This document shows, one piece after another, positions 56,488 to 64,000 of a stretch of 64,000 bases of DNA; the stretch's first letter is position 1; each line of letters opens with the position of its first letter. The stretch is from NCBI RefSeq assembly GCF_018257575.1, contig NZ_JAERJP010000010.1:1-64000 (forward strand), in the 5' to 3' direction. The DNA comes from Tatumella sp. JGM91 (GTDB taxonomy: Bacteria > Pseudomonadota > Gammaproteobacteria > Enterobacterales > Enterobacteriaceae). The position numbers and the translations under genes are program-made. Under the pieces are notes generated by a model. It had not been told where the DNA came from. It was given only the letters and a program-made list of their open reading frames with translations, and did no database searches.

Positions 56488-58773
56488 ATGTGTGATAAAA
56501 ACTATTTAGTGGTTGTGAATAAGGCTATAAGCACCACAACACCACTGACGCCGATAGAGCAAACTGTCGAAAAAATCACCACGTCGTTGTTTAGCAAAGG
56601 GGAGCAGGTCAGATTCTCTGCCAACTATGCTGAAGCCACTAACTATGTCAGCTCCACCGCCCCGGTCGACTGCGTGATGCTGGAGTGGGCTCCGGAGAAA
56701 AGTGCAGAAATTACTGCATTTTTAAAACAGTTACGTATCCGTCACGAAAAAGCCCCCGCATTTCTGCTGATTAATTCTCACCAGGATAATGCATCAGTCA
56801 CAGCGGAAGTGATGGGTGATGTCAGCGAAACGTTCCTGGTTCTGGACGATACCACTGACTTTATTGTCGGCCGTTTACAGTCCGCCGTCGCCCGCTATGA
56901 AAAAGTCATTATGCCGCCACTGATGGCGGCAATGATGAAATATGCCAAAGAGAAAGAATATTCATGGTCAGCGCCGGGACATCAGGGCGGTATTGGCTTC
57001 TGTAAAACGCCGGTGGGCCGTAAATTCTTTGATTTCTACGGTGAGAATATCTTCCGTACCGATATGGGTATTGAAAGGGCGTGTCTTGGCTCGATGCTGG
57101 ATCATACGGGGGCTTTTGGTGACAGTGAAAAATATATTGCCGGTGTATTTGGTGCCGACCGCTCTTATTCACTGGTCGTCGGGACGTCCGGGGCTAACCG
57201 TACCATAATGCAGGCTTGCTGTACCGATCAGGATATTGCTATCTGTGACCGTAACAGCCATAAGTCCATTGAACAGGGATTAATGTTAACCGGTGTTCAT
57301 CCGGTATATATGACACCGACCCGGAATGCTTACGGCATTATCGGACCTATCCCGAAAGCACAGATGCAGCCGCAAGCATTACAGGCACAAATTAAACAGA
57401 ACCGGTTTGCCAGTCACGCGGCTAACCCGCGTCCGGTGTACAGTGTGGTGACTAACTGTACCTACGACGGTCTTATCTATAACGGTGATACTATTCAGCA
57501 TCTGCTGGGTCAGAGCTGTGACCGTATTCACTATGATGAAGCCTGGTTCGGTTATTCCCGCTTTAACCCGATTTATAAAAGCTTCCATGCAATGCGTGGT
57601 GATAAAGCGGCACATACGGCCGATCAGCCAACAATTTTTGCCACTCACTCGACCCATAAATTACTGAATGCACTTTCTCAGGCGTCTTATATTCATATCC
57701 GTGAAGGGCGCGGTAATGTGAAACCGGCTCAGTTCAGCCAGGCGTATATGATGCATGCCACCACCTCACCGCTGTATTCTATTGCGGCGTCTAACGATGT
57801 GGCAGCAGCGATGATGGAAGGTAATCAGGGGGTTAATTTAACCACCGAAGTTATTGAAGAAGCCGTTGAGTTCCGTCAGGCAGTGGCCCGTGCTTACCGT
57901 GACGCAGAGCAGAATAATGACTGGTTCTTTAAACCGTGGAACGCTGAGACGGTAACCTGTCCGCGGACCGGCAACCGCTATGCGTTTGCGGATGCACCGG
58001 AAGAGTTACTGGTGAAAGAGCAGTCGTGCTGGACCCTGGATCCGCAGGACAGCTGGCACGGGTTTAATGATCTGGATGAAAACTGGGTGATGCTGGATCC
58101 GGTGAAAGTCAGTCTGCTGACACCGGGCCTGAACGGCGATGGCAGCCTGCAGGATAATGGTGTCCCGGCCGCGCTGGTTACTGCTTATCTGTCCAGTCTC
58201 GGGATTGTGCCTACCCGGACCACCGATTTCCAGGTCATGTTCCTGTTCTCTATGGGGGTGACCAAAGGTAAATGGGCAACTCTGATGAACAGCCTGATTT
58301 CGTTCAAAAAACATTATGATGCTGATGCATTGTTATCTGAAGTTTTACCGGGACTGGTCGAAACAGATCCTGAATTGTATGGCACGATGACCATGCAGCA
58401 ACTGGGTCAGCGGATGATTAGTTTCCTGAAAACCCATAATCCGAGCGAACAGCTGAATAAAGCCTATTCAACTCTGCCACAGATGGATATGCTGCCACGT
58501 GATGCCTATACCCAGCTGGTCAGAGATAATACTGAACTGGTATCCATCTATGATCTGGCGGGCCGTACTGCCGCGAACTCGGTAATCCCTTATCCGCCAG
58601 GAATTCCGATGCTGATGTCCGGTGAAAACTTCGGTGATAAAAACAGTCCGCAGATTGCTTACCTGCAGGCGTTACAGGCATGGGATGATGCCTTCCCGGG
58701 CTTTGAACATGAAACGGAAGGTGCCGAAAAAGAGCAGGGTGTTTATCACGTCATGTGCGTCAAGGCAGTATAA
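56488..58773 (+). CDS. adiA: Acid-inducible arginine decarboxylase AdiA
   Basis: A pyridoxal-phosphate enzyme that converts arginine to agmatine and CO2, consuming a proton, the core of the arginine-dependent acid resistance system. The product has 761 residues (about 756 in E. coli). The N-terminal flavodoxin-like wing spans about residues 1-130. The catalytic core shows SWSAPGHQGGIGFCKTPVG, FRTDMGIERACLGSMLDHTG, VVGTSGANRTIMQACCTDQD, HYDEAWFGYSRFNPIY and the PLP lysine Lys391 in FATHSTHKLLNALSQASYIH. The C-terminal ANSVIPYPPGIPMLMSGENF and YHVMCVKAV match AdiA. Similarity to AdiA is clearly higher than to the ornithine or lysine enzymes. The divergent antiporter probably completes the system. 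No adiY-like activator is seen nearby. Confidence 0.93.
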   Translation: MCDKNYLVVVNKAISTTTPLTPIEQTVEKITTSLFSKGEQVRFSANYAEATNYVSSTAPVDCVMLEWAPEKSAEITAFLKQLRIRHEKAPAFLLINSHQDNASVTAEVMGDVSETFLVLDDTTDFIVGRLQSAVARYEKVIMPPLMAAMMKYAKEKEYSWSAPGHQGGIGFCKTPVGRKFFDFYGENIFRTDMGIERACLGSMLDHTGAFGDSEKYIAGVFGADRSYSLVVGTSGANRTIMQACCTDQDIAICDRNSHKSIEQGLMLTGVHPVYMTPTRNAYGIIGPIPKAQMQPQALQAQIKQNRFASHAANPRPVYSVVTNCTYDGLIYNGDTIQHLLGQSCDRIHYDEAWFGYSRFNPIYKSFHAMRGDKAAHTADQPTIFATHSTHKLLNALSQASYIHIREGRGNVKPAQFSQAYMMHATTSPLYSIAASNDVAAAMMEGNQGVNLTTEVIEEAVEFRQAVARAYRDAEQNNDWFFKPWNAETVTCPRTGNRYAFADAPEELLVKEQSCWTLDPQDSWHGFNDLDENWVMLDPVKVSLLTPGLNGDGSLQDNGVPAALVTAYLSSLGIVPTRTTDFQVMFLFSMGVTKGKWATLMNSLISFKKHYDADALLSEVLPGLVETDPELYGTMTMQQLGQRMISFLKTHNPSEQLNKAYSTLPQMDMLPRDAYTQLVRDNTELVSIYDLAGRTAANSVIPYPPGIPMLMSGENFGDKNSPQIAYLQALQAWDDAFPGFEHETEGAEKEQGVYHVMCVKAV

Positions 58774-58802
58774 CGCTACGGTTCTGAGCATTCAGTATTT
58801 AT

Positions 58803-58863
58803 AAGTACAGCGATATTATCTGTACTTAGCATCGGGCAGCAGGGGATACTTTGCTGCCTTTTT
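58803..58863 (+). terminator. Hairpins and terminator after adiA
   Basis: A perfect eight-base stem (AAGTACAG / CTGTACTT, nine-base loop) at 58803-58827 is followed by GGCAGCA / TGCTGCC (ten-base loop) at 58835-58858 and TTTTTATT. The second hairpin with its T run is a good Rho-independent terminator. Confidence 0.85.
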
Positions 58864-59136
58864 ATTCTCAGGACGTAAAAATAATTATTCATTTATAAAT
58901 GTTCAGAGTTATTTATATAAGAACTTCTTAGATCAGTATGTTTGTCATTAAAAGTTATCGGATGTATTTATTTGTGCGGCTTCTGTACATATAATGCTAT
59001 AGCCGCTGAGATACATGATTAAAGTCAATGAATGATTAGTATATGAATATTTATCGGGAATATTCTGGCCGGAAATGGTATTTCTGTGCGCACAACAATA
59101 ATATTCCCTATGTATTAATTAATTCAGAGAAACACC
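58864..59136 (+). promoter_or_regulatory. AT-rich leader of the argR paralogue
   Basis: Non-coding, AT-rich. Two TGAAT half-sites (59029-59033 and 59044-59048) and a palindromic GAATATTC near 59058 resemble parts of ARG boxes but the spacing is not canonical, so autoregulation by ArgR is only a possibility. Confidence 0.3.
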
Positions 59137-59616
59137 ATGGCCGATATCATAAAAAACATTAAACATTTAGACCTCGATAAAGCATTTCAGCAGCTATTAA
59201 GAGAGGAACGATTTGGCTCTCAGGCCGAATTTGTCGATTATCTGACTGCCAATGGCTTTGAACATATTAACCAGTCCAAAGTTTCCCGTATGCTGACCAG
59301 CTATGGCGCGGTACGCACCCGTAATGCGCGGATGGAAATGGTTTATTGTCTGCCCGCCGAACGGGGTATTCCCACGGCAAAAACTACCCTGAAAAGCTCA
59401 GTTCTGAGTGTTGAAACCAATGACTGGATGGTCGTTGCCCATACGGTGCCCGGAGCGGCTCCCCTGATTGCCCGGTTACTTGATTCCTGTGGTAAATCTG
59501 ATGGAATATTAGGTACAGTTGCCGGTGATGATACTATTTTTGTCGTTCCTGTAATTGGTATTAATTCTCAGCAGTTACATCAGTCAGTGGTCAGTATTCT
59601 TAATTCCGACGGATAA
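59137..59616 (+). CDS. ArgR family arginine repressor, second copy
   Basis: A 159-residue ArgR-type regulator (E. coli ArgR has 156). The N-terminal winged helix domain carries [20 protein letters not shown] and the recognition helix [20 protein letters not shown], essentially the E. coli DNA-contact residues. The C-terminal hexamer and arginine-binding domain carries [20 protein letters not shown] and [13 protein letters not shown] with both Asp residues that hold arginine. So it should bind both arginine and ARG boxes. Its position between adiA and an argS-like gene, away from mdh where the normal enterobacterial argR sits, suggests a paralogue dedicated to this arginine block. It could alternatively be the only argR. 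Confidence 0.9.
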   Translation: MADIIKNIKHLDLDKAFQQLLREERFGSQAEFVDYLTANGFEHINQSKVSRMLTSYGAVRTRNARMEMVYCLPAERGIPTAKTTLKSSVLSVETNDWMVVAHTVPGAAPLIARLLDSCGKSDGILGTVAGDDTIFVVPVIGINSQQLHQSVVSILNSDG

Positions 59617-59691
59617 TGGAAATAACTATCCGTATTCAGTGAATAAATAATGGATTATATTTTCTGTGGTCAACTTATATGAAGGTGATTT

Positions 59692-61437
59692 ATGGATATA
59701 AAATATATTCTGGCTGAAAAAGTCAGACAGGCAATGACACAATGTCATATAACCACAGATAAGCCGGTTTCAGCCCGTCCTTCAGCCAGGCCAGAATATG
59801 GTGATTATCAGATAGACAGTATGATGGCAATTGCCAAATCACAGGCAACGGACCCGCTGAAATTAGCGCAACGGGTTGCCGGCGAGCTGATGAATAATTC
59901 ACAGTACCGGCATATTATTGCCCGGGCAGAGGCCGTTCACCCCGGGTTTATTAATCTGTTTCTTAATGATCGCTGGTTACTGGAGCAGGCAGAGCTGGCA
60001 TTTAATGATCCGCGTTCAGGGGTGGCCAGACAACCGGCACAACATGTGGTGGTGGATTATTCTTCACCGAATGTCGCCAAAGAGATGCACGTCGGGCATT
60101 TACGCTCGACCATTATCGGTGATGCCAGTGTCAGAACTCTGGAATTTCTCGGTCATAAGGTGACCCGGGTAAATCATATTAGTGACTGGGGAACTCAGTT
60201 CGGGATGCTGATCACTTATCTGGAGCTGGCCGAAAACGACGGAAATATTTCGCTGTCTGATCTGGAGGGTTTTTATCGTGCGGCGAAAAAACGCTACGAT
60301 GAGGATCCGGCCTTTGCCCTGAAAGCCCGCAGTTATGTGGTGAAATTACAGCAGGGCGATGAATATTGCCGCCGGATGTGGCATAAGCTGGTGGATATTT
60401 CCATGGCCCAGAACCAGAAGAACTATGACCGGTTAGGGGTATCGTTACAGCGCAAAGATATCCGCGGCGAAAGTGCTTATAACGATATGCTGCCGGAGAT
60501 TGTGGATGATCTGCTGGAGCGGGGGATTGCCACCGCCGAACAAGAGACGGTTATGGTTTTTCTGGACAGTTACCGTAATAAGCAGGGAGAACCGATGGGG
60601 GTTATTGACCGTAAGCAGGATGGCGGATACCTGTACACCACCACGGATATTGCCTGTGCCAAATACCGTTATCAGGCCCTGCACGCTGACCGGATCCTTT
60701 ACTATATTGATGCCCGGCAACACCAGCATTTAATGATGGCCTGGGAAATTGTGCGCCGTGCCGGTTATGTTCCCCCGTAGGTCAGCCTGGAGCACCATAA
60801 GTTCGGTATGATGCTGGACAAAGAGGGTAAACCCTTTAAAACCCGTGAAGGGGGAACCATACGGCTGGCAGAGTTACTGGAAGAAGCGGTGGTGCGTGCT
60901 CATAAACTGGTCAGCGAAAAATCCCCCGACTTATCGGCAGCAGAGCTGACGGAGCTTTCAGAAGTGATAGGGATTGGGGCGGTAAAATACGCCGATCTGT
61001 CGAAAAACCGTATCACCGACTATGTGTTTGACTGGGATACCATGCTCAGCTTTGAAGGGAATACGGCCCCTTATATTCAGTATGCCTGCGCACGTATCAG
61101 TTCGATATTGCGCAAAGCGGAAAGCAGTCACCCGCTGGCCGCGACCTTATCAGGTGATTTGCTGTTCAGCTCGGCAACTGAACGTTCCCTGACAGTGAAA
61201 CTGCTGCAGTTTGAAGAGGCGCTGCTGGCGGTGGCGAAAGAGGGGATGCCGAATATTATGTGTAATTACCTGTATGAACTGGCGTCGCTGTTCTCTGGTT
61301 TTTATGCCAGTTCACCGATCCTCAGCCATGATCATCCGGCGGAACGGCAAAGCCGTCTGGCACTGGCCGCGCTTACCGGGCGGGTATTACGTCAGGGGAT
61401 GGATGCCCTGGGGTTAAAAGCGCCGCAAAGAATGTAA
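59692..61437 (+). pseudogene. argS: Arginyl-tRNA synthetase gene interrupted by one in-frame amber codon
   Basis: The full frame corresponds to a class I arginyl-tRNA synthetase of about 580 residues (577 in E. coli). It shows the HIGH-type motif [51 protein letters not shown], and in the second half FGMMLDKEGKPFKTREGG, GIGAVKYADLSKNRITDYVF and the C-terminal anticodon-binding domain ending LKAPQRM. A TAG at 60778-60780 interrupts it (YVPP-stop-VSLEHH). E. coli reads YVPESVPLEHH, so the amber stands where a Ser codon is expected and could come from one base change (TCG to TAG). Everything else is open. It may be a fresh pseudogene, a base-call error, or a suppressed amber. It follows the ArgR paralogue by 75 bases and is probably a second argS. 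Confidence 0.85.
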
Positions 61438-61446
61438 TGTTTAACC

Positions 61447-61470
61447 GCAGGCCGTCAGGCCTGCTATATT
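61447..61470 (+). terminator. Terminator after the argS-like gene
   Basis: Seven-base perfect stem (GCAGGCC / GGCCTGC, four-base loop) nine bases after the stop, followed by TATATT. Confidence 0.6.
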
Positions 61471-61473
61471 GCA

Positions 61474-61513
61474 GACCAAAAAAAAGCTTATCAAATATGA
61501 TTTGATAAGCTTT
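61474..61513 (-). terminator. Terminator of the tRNA-fMet gene
   Basis: A perfect thirteen-base stem (AAAGCTTATCAAA / TTTGATAAGCTTT, five-base loop), nine bases from the tRNA 3' end. Read on the minus strand it is followed by a further T run, so it is the tRNA terminator. It may also back up the argS-like terminator in the other direction. Confidence 0.85.
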
Positions 61514-61521
61514 CTTAGTAT

Positions 61522-61598
<77 letters not shown>

Positions 61599-61611
61599 TC
61601 CGTGGATGCGC

Positions 61612-61639
61612 ACTATACTCTTCATGGCCTCTGATGCAA
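61612..61639 (-). promoter_or_regulatory. Promoter of tRNA-fMet
   Basis: On the minus strand TTGCAT (61634-61639) and TATAGT (61612-61617) are 16 bases apart, followed by a GC-rich discriminator (GCGC). The -10 box is 13 bases before the tRNA 5' end, a typical stable-RNA promoter. Confidence 0.7.
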
Positions 61640-61798
61640 CCCATTTTGCAGAAAAACCGTAAAAAAAACCGCGGGCTGCTGAATTTTCCGGCACTTTTTG
61701 TTTTTTTATGTAAATCCCCGGCACCGGCCGGACGGATGATTTAATTATTATCATCCCTCTGCTATCTTCGCCTCAGATTATCTATTGAAGGCAGCGTA

Positions 61799-62899
61799 AT
61801 GAAAGGAAACTGGGCGAAATATGCAGTGACAGGGGCATTTCTGGCCATATTAGCCGGATGTTCTTCAAAACCCACTGATCGAGGTCAGCAGTATAAAGAC
61901 GGAATACTGGAACAGCCGTTTGCATTAGTGAATCAGCCTAATGCCAAGGGGATACCGGTCAATGCCCGTGATTTTGCAGAGCAGGTCCGGCAGATCCAGC
62001 TGGCGTCCGGCGGATTATTTAACCGTAATCTCGGGACTTATCAGGCGATTGAGAACTGGCTGGCGGCCGGAGGAAATACCCGGCAATTACGTCAGTTCGG
62101 GGTAAATGCCTGGCAGATGGAGGGAATGGATAATTACGGTAACGTGCAGTTTACGGGCTACTATACGCCAGTGATCGAAGCCCGTTATACCCGACAGGGT
62201 GAATTCCAGTACCCGATCTATCGTATGCCGCCACGCAAACGGGGATATAAATTACCCAGCCGTGCTGAAATTTATAACGGAGCTATCAGTTCACGTTACG
62301 TGATTGCGTGGAGTAATTCATTAATTGATAACTTTATGATGGATGTGCAGGGCAGTGGTTACGTCGATTACGGTGATGGCCGGCCACTGACCTTTTTCGG
62401 CTATGCCGGTAAAAATGGCTGGGGCTACCACAGTATCGGTAAAGAACTGATCGATCGCGGCGAAGTAAAGCGTGAAGATATGTCGATGCAGGCGATCCGC
62501 GAGTGGGCTCAGAACCATTCCTACCCGCAAGTGCGTGCTTTGCTGGAAACAAACCCGTCGTTTGTGTTTTTTAAACCCGAAGAATATACCCCGGTGCGGG
62601 GCGCCAGCGCGGTACCGCTGATTGCTAAAGCCTCGGTGGCTTCCGACCGCTCCCTTATCCCGCCCGGTACTGTGTTACTGGCGGAGATCCCGCAACTGAA
62701 TGATAAAGGGAAATTTAACGGCACTTACCAGATGCGGCTGATGGTTGCGCTGGATGTCGGCGGGGCGATAAAAGGACAGCATTTCGATATTTATCAGGGG
62801 ATTGGCCCAGAAGCGGCACATCTTGCCGGTTTTTATAATCACTATGGCCGCGTCTGGGTGTTAAAATCAGCCCCGGGGACAGGTGTTCTGACCCGGTAA
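61799..62899 (+). CDS. mltA: Membrane-bound lytic murein transglycosylase A
   Basis: An outer-membrane lipoprotein of 366 residues (365 in E. coli) that cleaves the glycan strands of peptidoglycan, forming 1,6-anhydromuramic ends. The lipoprotein signal peptide ends at the lipobox LAGC (Cys about residue 21). The MltA domain shows QFTGYYTPVIEARYTR and the 3D-domain segment ALDVGGAIKGQHFDIYQGIG, which contains the catalytic Asp region, then GRVWVLKS. It follows tRNA-fMet and precedes tcdA as in E. coli. Confidence 0.95.
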   Translation: MKGNWAKYAVTGAFLAILAGCSSKPTDRGQQYKDGILEQPFALVNQPNAKGIPVNARDFAEQVRQIQLASGGLFNRNLGTYQAIENWLAAGGNTRQLRQFGVNAWQMEGMDNYGNVQFTGYYTPVIEARYTRQGEFQYPIYRMPPRKRGYKLPSRAEIYNGAISSRYVIAWSNSLIDNFMMDVQGSGYVDYGDGRPLTFFGYAGKNGWGYHSIGKELIDRGEVKREDMSMQAIREWAQNHSYPQVRALLETNPSFVFFKPEEYTPVRGASAVPLIAKASVASDRSLIPPGTVLLAEIPQLNDKGKFNGTYQMRLMVALDVGGAIKGQHFDIYQGIGPEAAHLAGFYNHYGRVWVLKSAPGTGVLTR

Positions 62900-62987
62900 C
62901 GGATCCCGGCGGCGGGGCCGGTCAGCCGATTATCCGCCGGGCGGTGTTGCTCGGCGGCAGAAAATAAAGTGAACAGAAAGAGGATCT

Positions 62988-63812
62988 ATGCCGGAAGTTA
63001 CCGAAGCCTGGCGCCAGCGTTTTGGCGGTACTGGCCGCCTGTATGGTGAGCAGGCGCTGAATTTTTTTGCTGAGGCTCGTTTTTGCGTTATCGGTATTGG
63101 TGGCGTCGGGTCATGGGCGGCTGAGGCATTAGCCCGCACGGGTATCGGCAGCCTGACATTGATCGATATGGATGATGTGTGTGTGACAAATACCAACCGG
63201 CAAATTCATGCATTGCGCGCTAATACCGGTCAGTCTAAAACGGAGGTGATGGCGGAGCGTATCCGGCAGATTAACCCGCAGTGTGAGGTTGTGTGTGTGG
63301 ATGATTTTGTGACGCCGGACAATGTTGCACAGTTAATCGGTGACGGGTTTGATTATGTCATTGATGCGATTGACAGTGTCAGACCAAAGGCTGCCTTACT
63401 GGCCTATTGCCGTCGTCACAAAATACCGCTGATCACCACCGGTGGTGCGGGCGGCCAGACTGACCCGACACAGATTGCGGTGGCTGACCTGGCGAAAACC
63501 ATTCAGGATCCGCTGGCAGCCAAACTGCGTGAACGGCTGAAATCTGATTTCTCAATAGTCAAAAACAGCAAGGGTAAGCTGGGAATAGACTGTGTGTTTT
63601 CCACCGAAGCGCTGGTCTACCCGCAACCGGACGGCAGCGTATGTGCCTCGCGCAGTACAGCGGAAGGCCCGAAGCGCATGGATTGTGCCTCGGGTTTCGG
63701 GGCAGCAACCATGGTTACTGCCAGCTTTGGTTTTATTGCTGTTTCCCATGCCCTGAAAAAGTATATTGCCCGTAAACAGCGTCAGCTGGCTGCCGTGGCA
63801 GCACAGGAATAA
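62988..63812 (+). CDS. tcdA: tRNA threonylcarbamoyladenosine dehydratase
   Basis: An E1-like enzyme (formerly YgdL/CsdL) of 274 residues (268 in E. coli) that converts t6A37 in tRNA to the cyclic ct6A form using ATP, with the help of CsdE and CsdA. The ATP-binding Rossmann motif is IGIGGVGSWAAEALARTGIG, with the adenylate-binding part LIDMDDVCVTNTNRQIHAL. FDYVIDAIDSVRPK and the cysteine in SKGKLGIDCVFSTE are also conserved. AGAGGA lies before the ATG. The cognate sulfur-acceptor gene csdE lies convergently just downstream. Confidence 0.94.
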   Translation: MPEVTEAWRQRFGGTGRLYGEQALNFFAEARFCVIGIGGVGSWAAEALARTGIGSLTLIDMDDVCVTNTNRQIHALRANTGQSKTEVMAERIRQINPQCEVVCVDDFVTPDNVAQLIGDGFDYVIDAIDSVRPKAALLAYCRRHKIPLITTGGAGGQTDPTQIAVADLAKTIQDPLAAKLRERLKSDFSIVKNSKGKLGIDCVFSTEALVYPQPDGSVCASRSTAEGPKRMDCASGFGAATMVTASFGFIAVSHALKKYIARKQRQLAAVAAQE

Positions 63813-63819
63813 GCGGGTA

Positions 63820-64000
63820 TCAGGCGGTGGCAGCCCTCAGACGGATGGCGGCGGCCAGAGCATCCAGTCCGCTGCTGCGGCTGGCACTTAGCTGGTTTTT
63901 CAGGCCCAGCCGCTCAAATATCTGTAACGGATCAAGCACAGCCAGTTCACTGGCTGTTTTCCCTTCGCACTCCGTCAGTAACACGGCCAGCAGTCCTTTG
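63820..64000 (-). CDS. csdE: Sulfur acceptor protein CsdE, 3' part only
   Basis: A partial SufE-type protein cut by the window end. The visible C-terminal 59 residues read [20 protein letters not shown], then [20 protein letters not shown] and [17 protein letters not shown] before a TGA (63820-63822). This matches the C-terminus of E. coli CsdE, which accepts sulfur from the cysteine desulfurase CsdA and works with TcdA. The active cysteine lies outside the window. It converges on tcdA with seven bases between the stop codons. Confidence 0.88.
   Translation of the reverse strand, partial: KGLLAVLLTECEGKTASELAVLDPLQIFERLGLKNQLSASRSSGLDALAAAIRLRAATA

Noticed and set aside
59029-59065. ARG boxes in front of the ArgR paralogue
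   Set aside because: TGAAT half-sites occur but their 15-base distance and right half-sites do not fit the 18-base box with three-base spacing seen at argA.

Overview
The window looks like chromosomal DNA of a gammaproteobacterium of the order Enterobacterales. From lysR to csdE the gene order follows E. coli closely: lysR-lysA-galR-omr-aas-lplT-tas-ygdR-ygdQ-mutH-rppH-ptsP-lgt-thyA-ppdA-ppdB-ygdB-ppdC-recC-recB-recD-argA-amiC-(tRNA-fMet)-mltA-tcdA-csdE. Protein lengths and motifs match the E. coli family members within a few residues. The missing ptrA between recC and recB and several insertions show it is not E. coli or a very close relative. An Erwiniaceae-type genome such as Tatumella is possible, but the genus cannot be fixed from the sequence alone. 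No rRNA, IS element, prophage or CRISPR array was seen.

Left part, 1-14 kb: this is a sugar and accessory region. It opens with a small AT-rich cassette (unknown membrane protein, DUF1493 protein, and a short protein whose N-terminus looks like the type VI tube protein Hcp). A periplasmic Fe2+-transport protein without its usual permease follows. Then come manA, the mannose phosphotransferase operon manXYZ with manO, and ugd. A heptanucleotide tandem repeat separates ugd from a cellobiose/lichenan-type phosphotransferase operon (IIB-IIC-IIA-GH4 glucosidase) on the minus strand, with a good CRP site upstream. An MFS exporter ends the region.

Middle part, 14-53 kb: this is mostly conserved backbone covering lysine synthesis, galR with an autoregulatory operator, phospholipid recycling (aas-lplT), mismatch repair (mutH), RNA decapping (rppH), nitrogen phosphotransferase (ptsP), lipoprotein maturation (lgt), thymidylate synthesis, minor pseudopilins, RecBCD and argA with paired ARG boxes. 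Two regulatory elements fit this context: one OmrA/OmrB-type small RNA beside galR, and a cluster of DnaA boxes between mutH and rppH, where E. coli has DARS2. A block with a divergent PBP3 paralogue and an mdtABC efflux operon with its own outer-membrane lipoprotein is inserted between the small RNA and aas.

Right part, 53-64 kb: amiC is followed by an inserted arginine block lying against the 3' end of a tRNA-fMet gene. It holds a PotE/CadB-type antiporter, a divergent arginine decarboxylase (adiA), an ArgR paralogue and a full-length arginyl-tRNA synthetase gene interrupted by one in-frame amber codon. This combination of an acid-resistance decarboxylase with its own ArgR and ArgRS is the most interesting part of the window. 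The window ends with mltA, tcdA and the 3' part of csdE.
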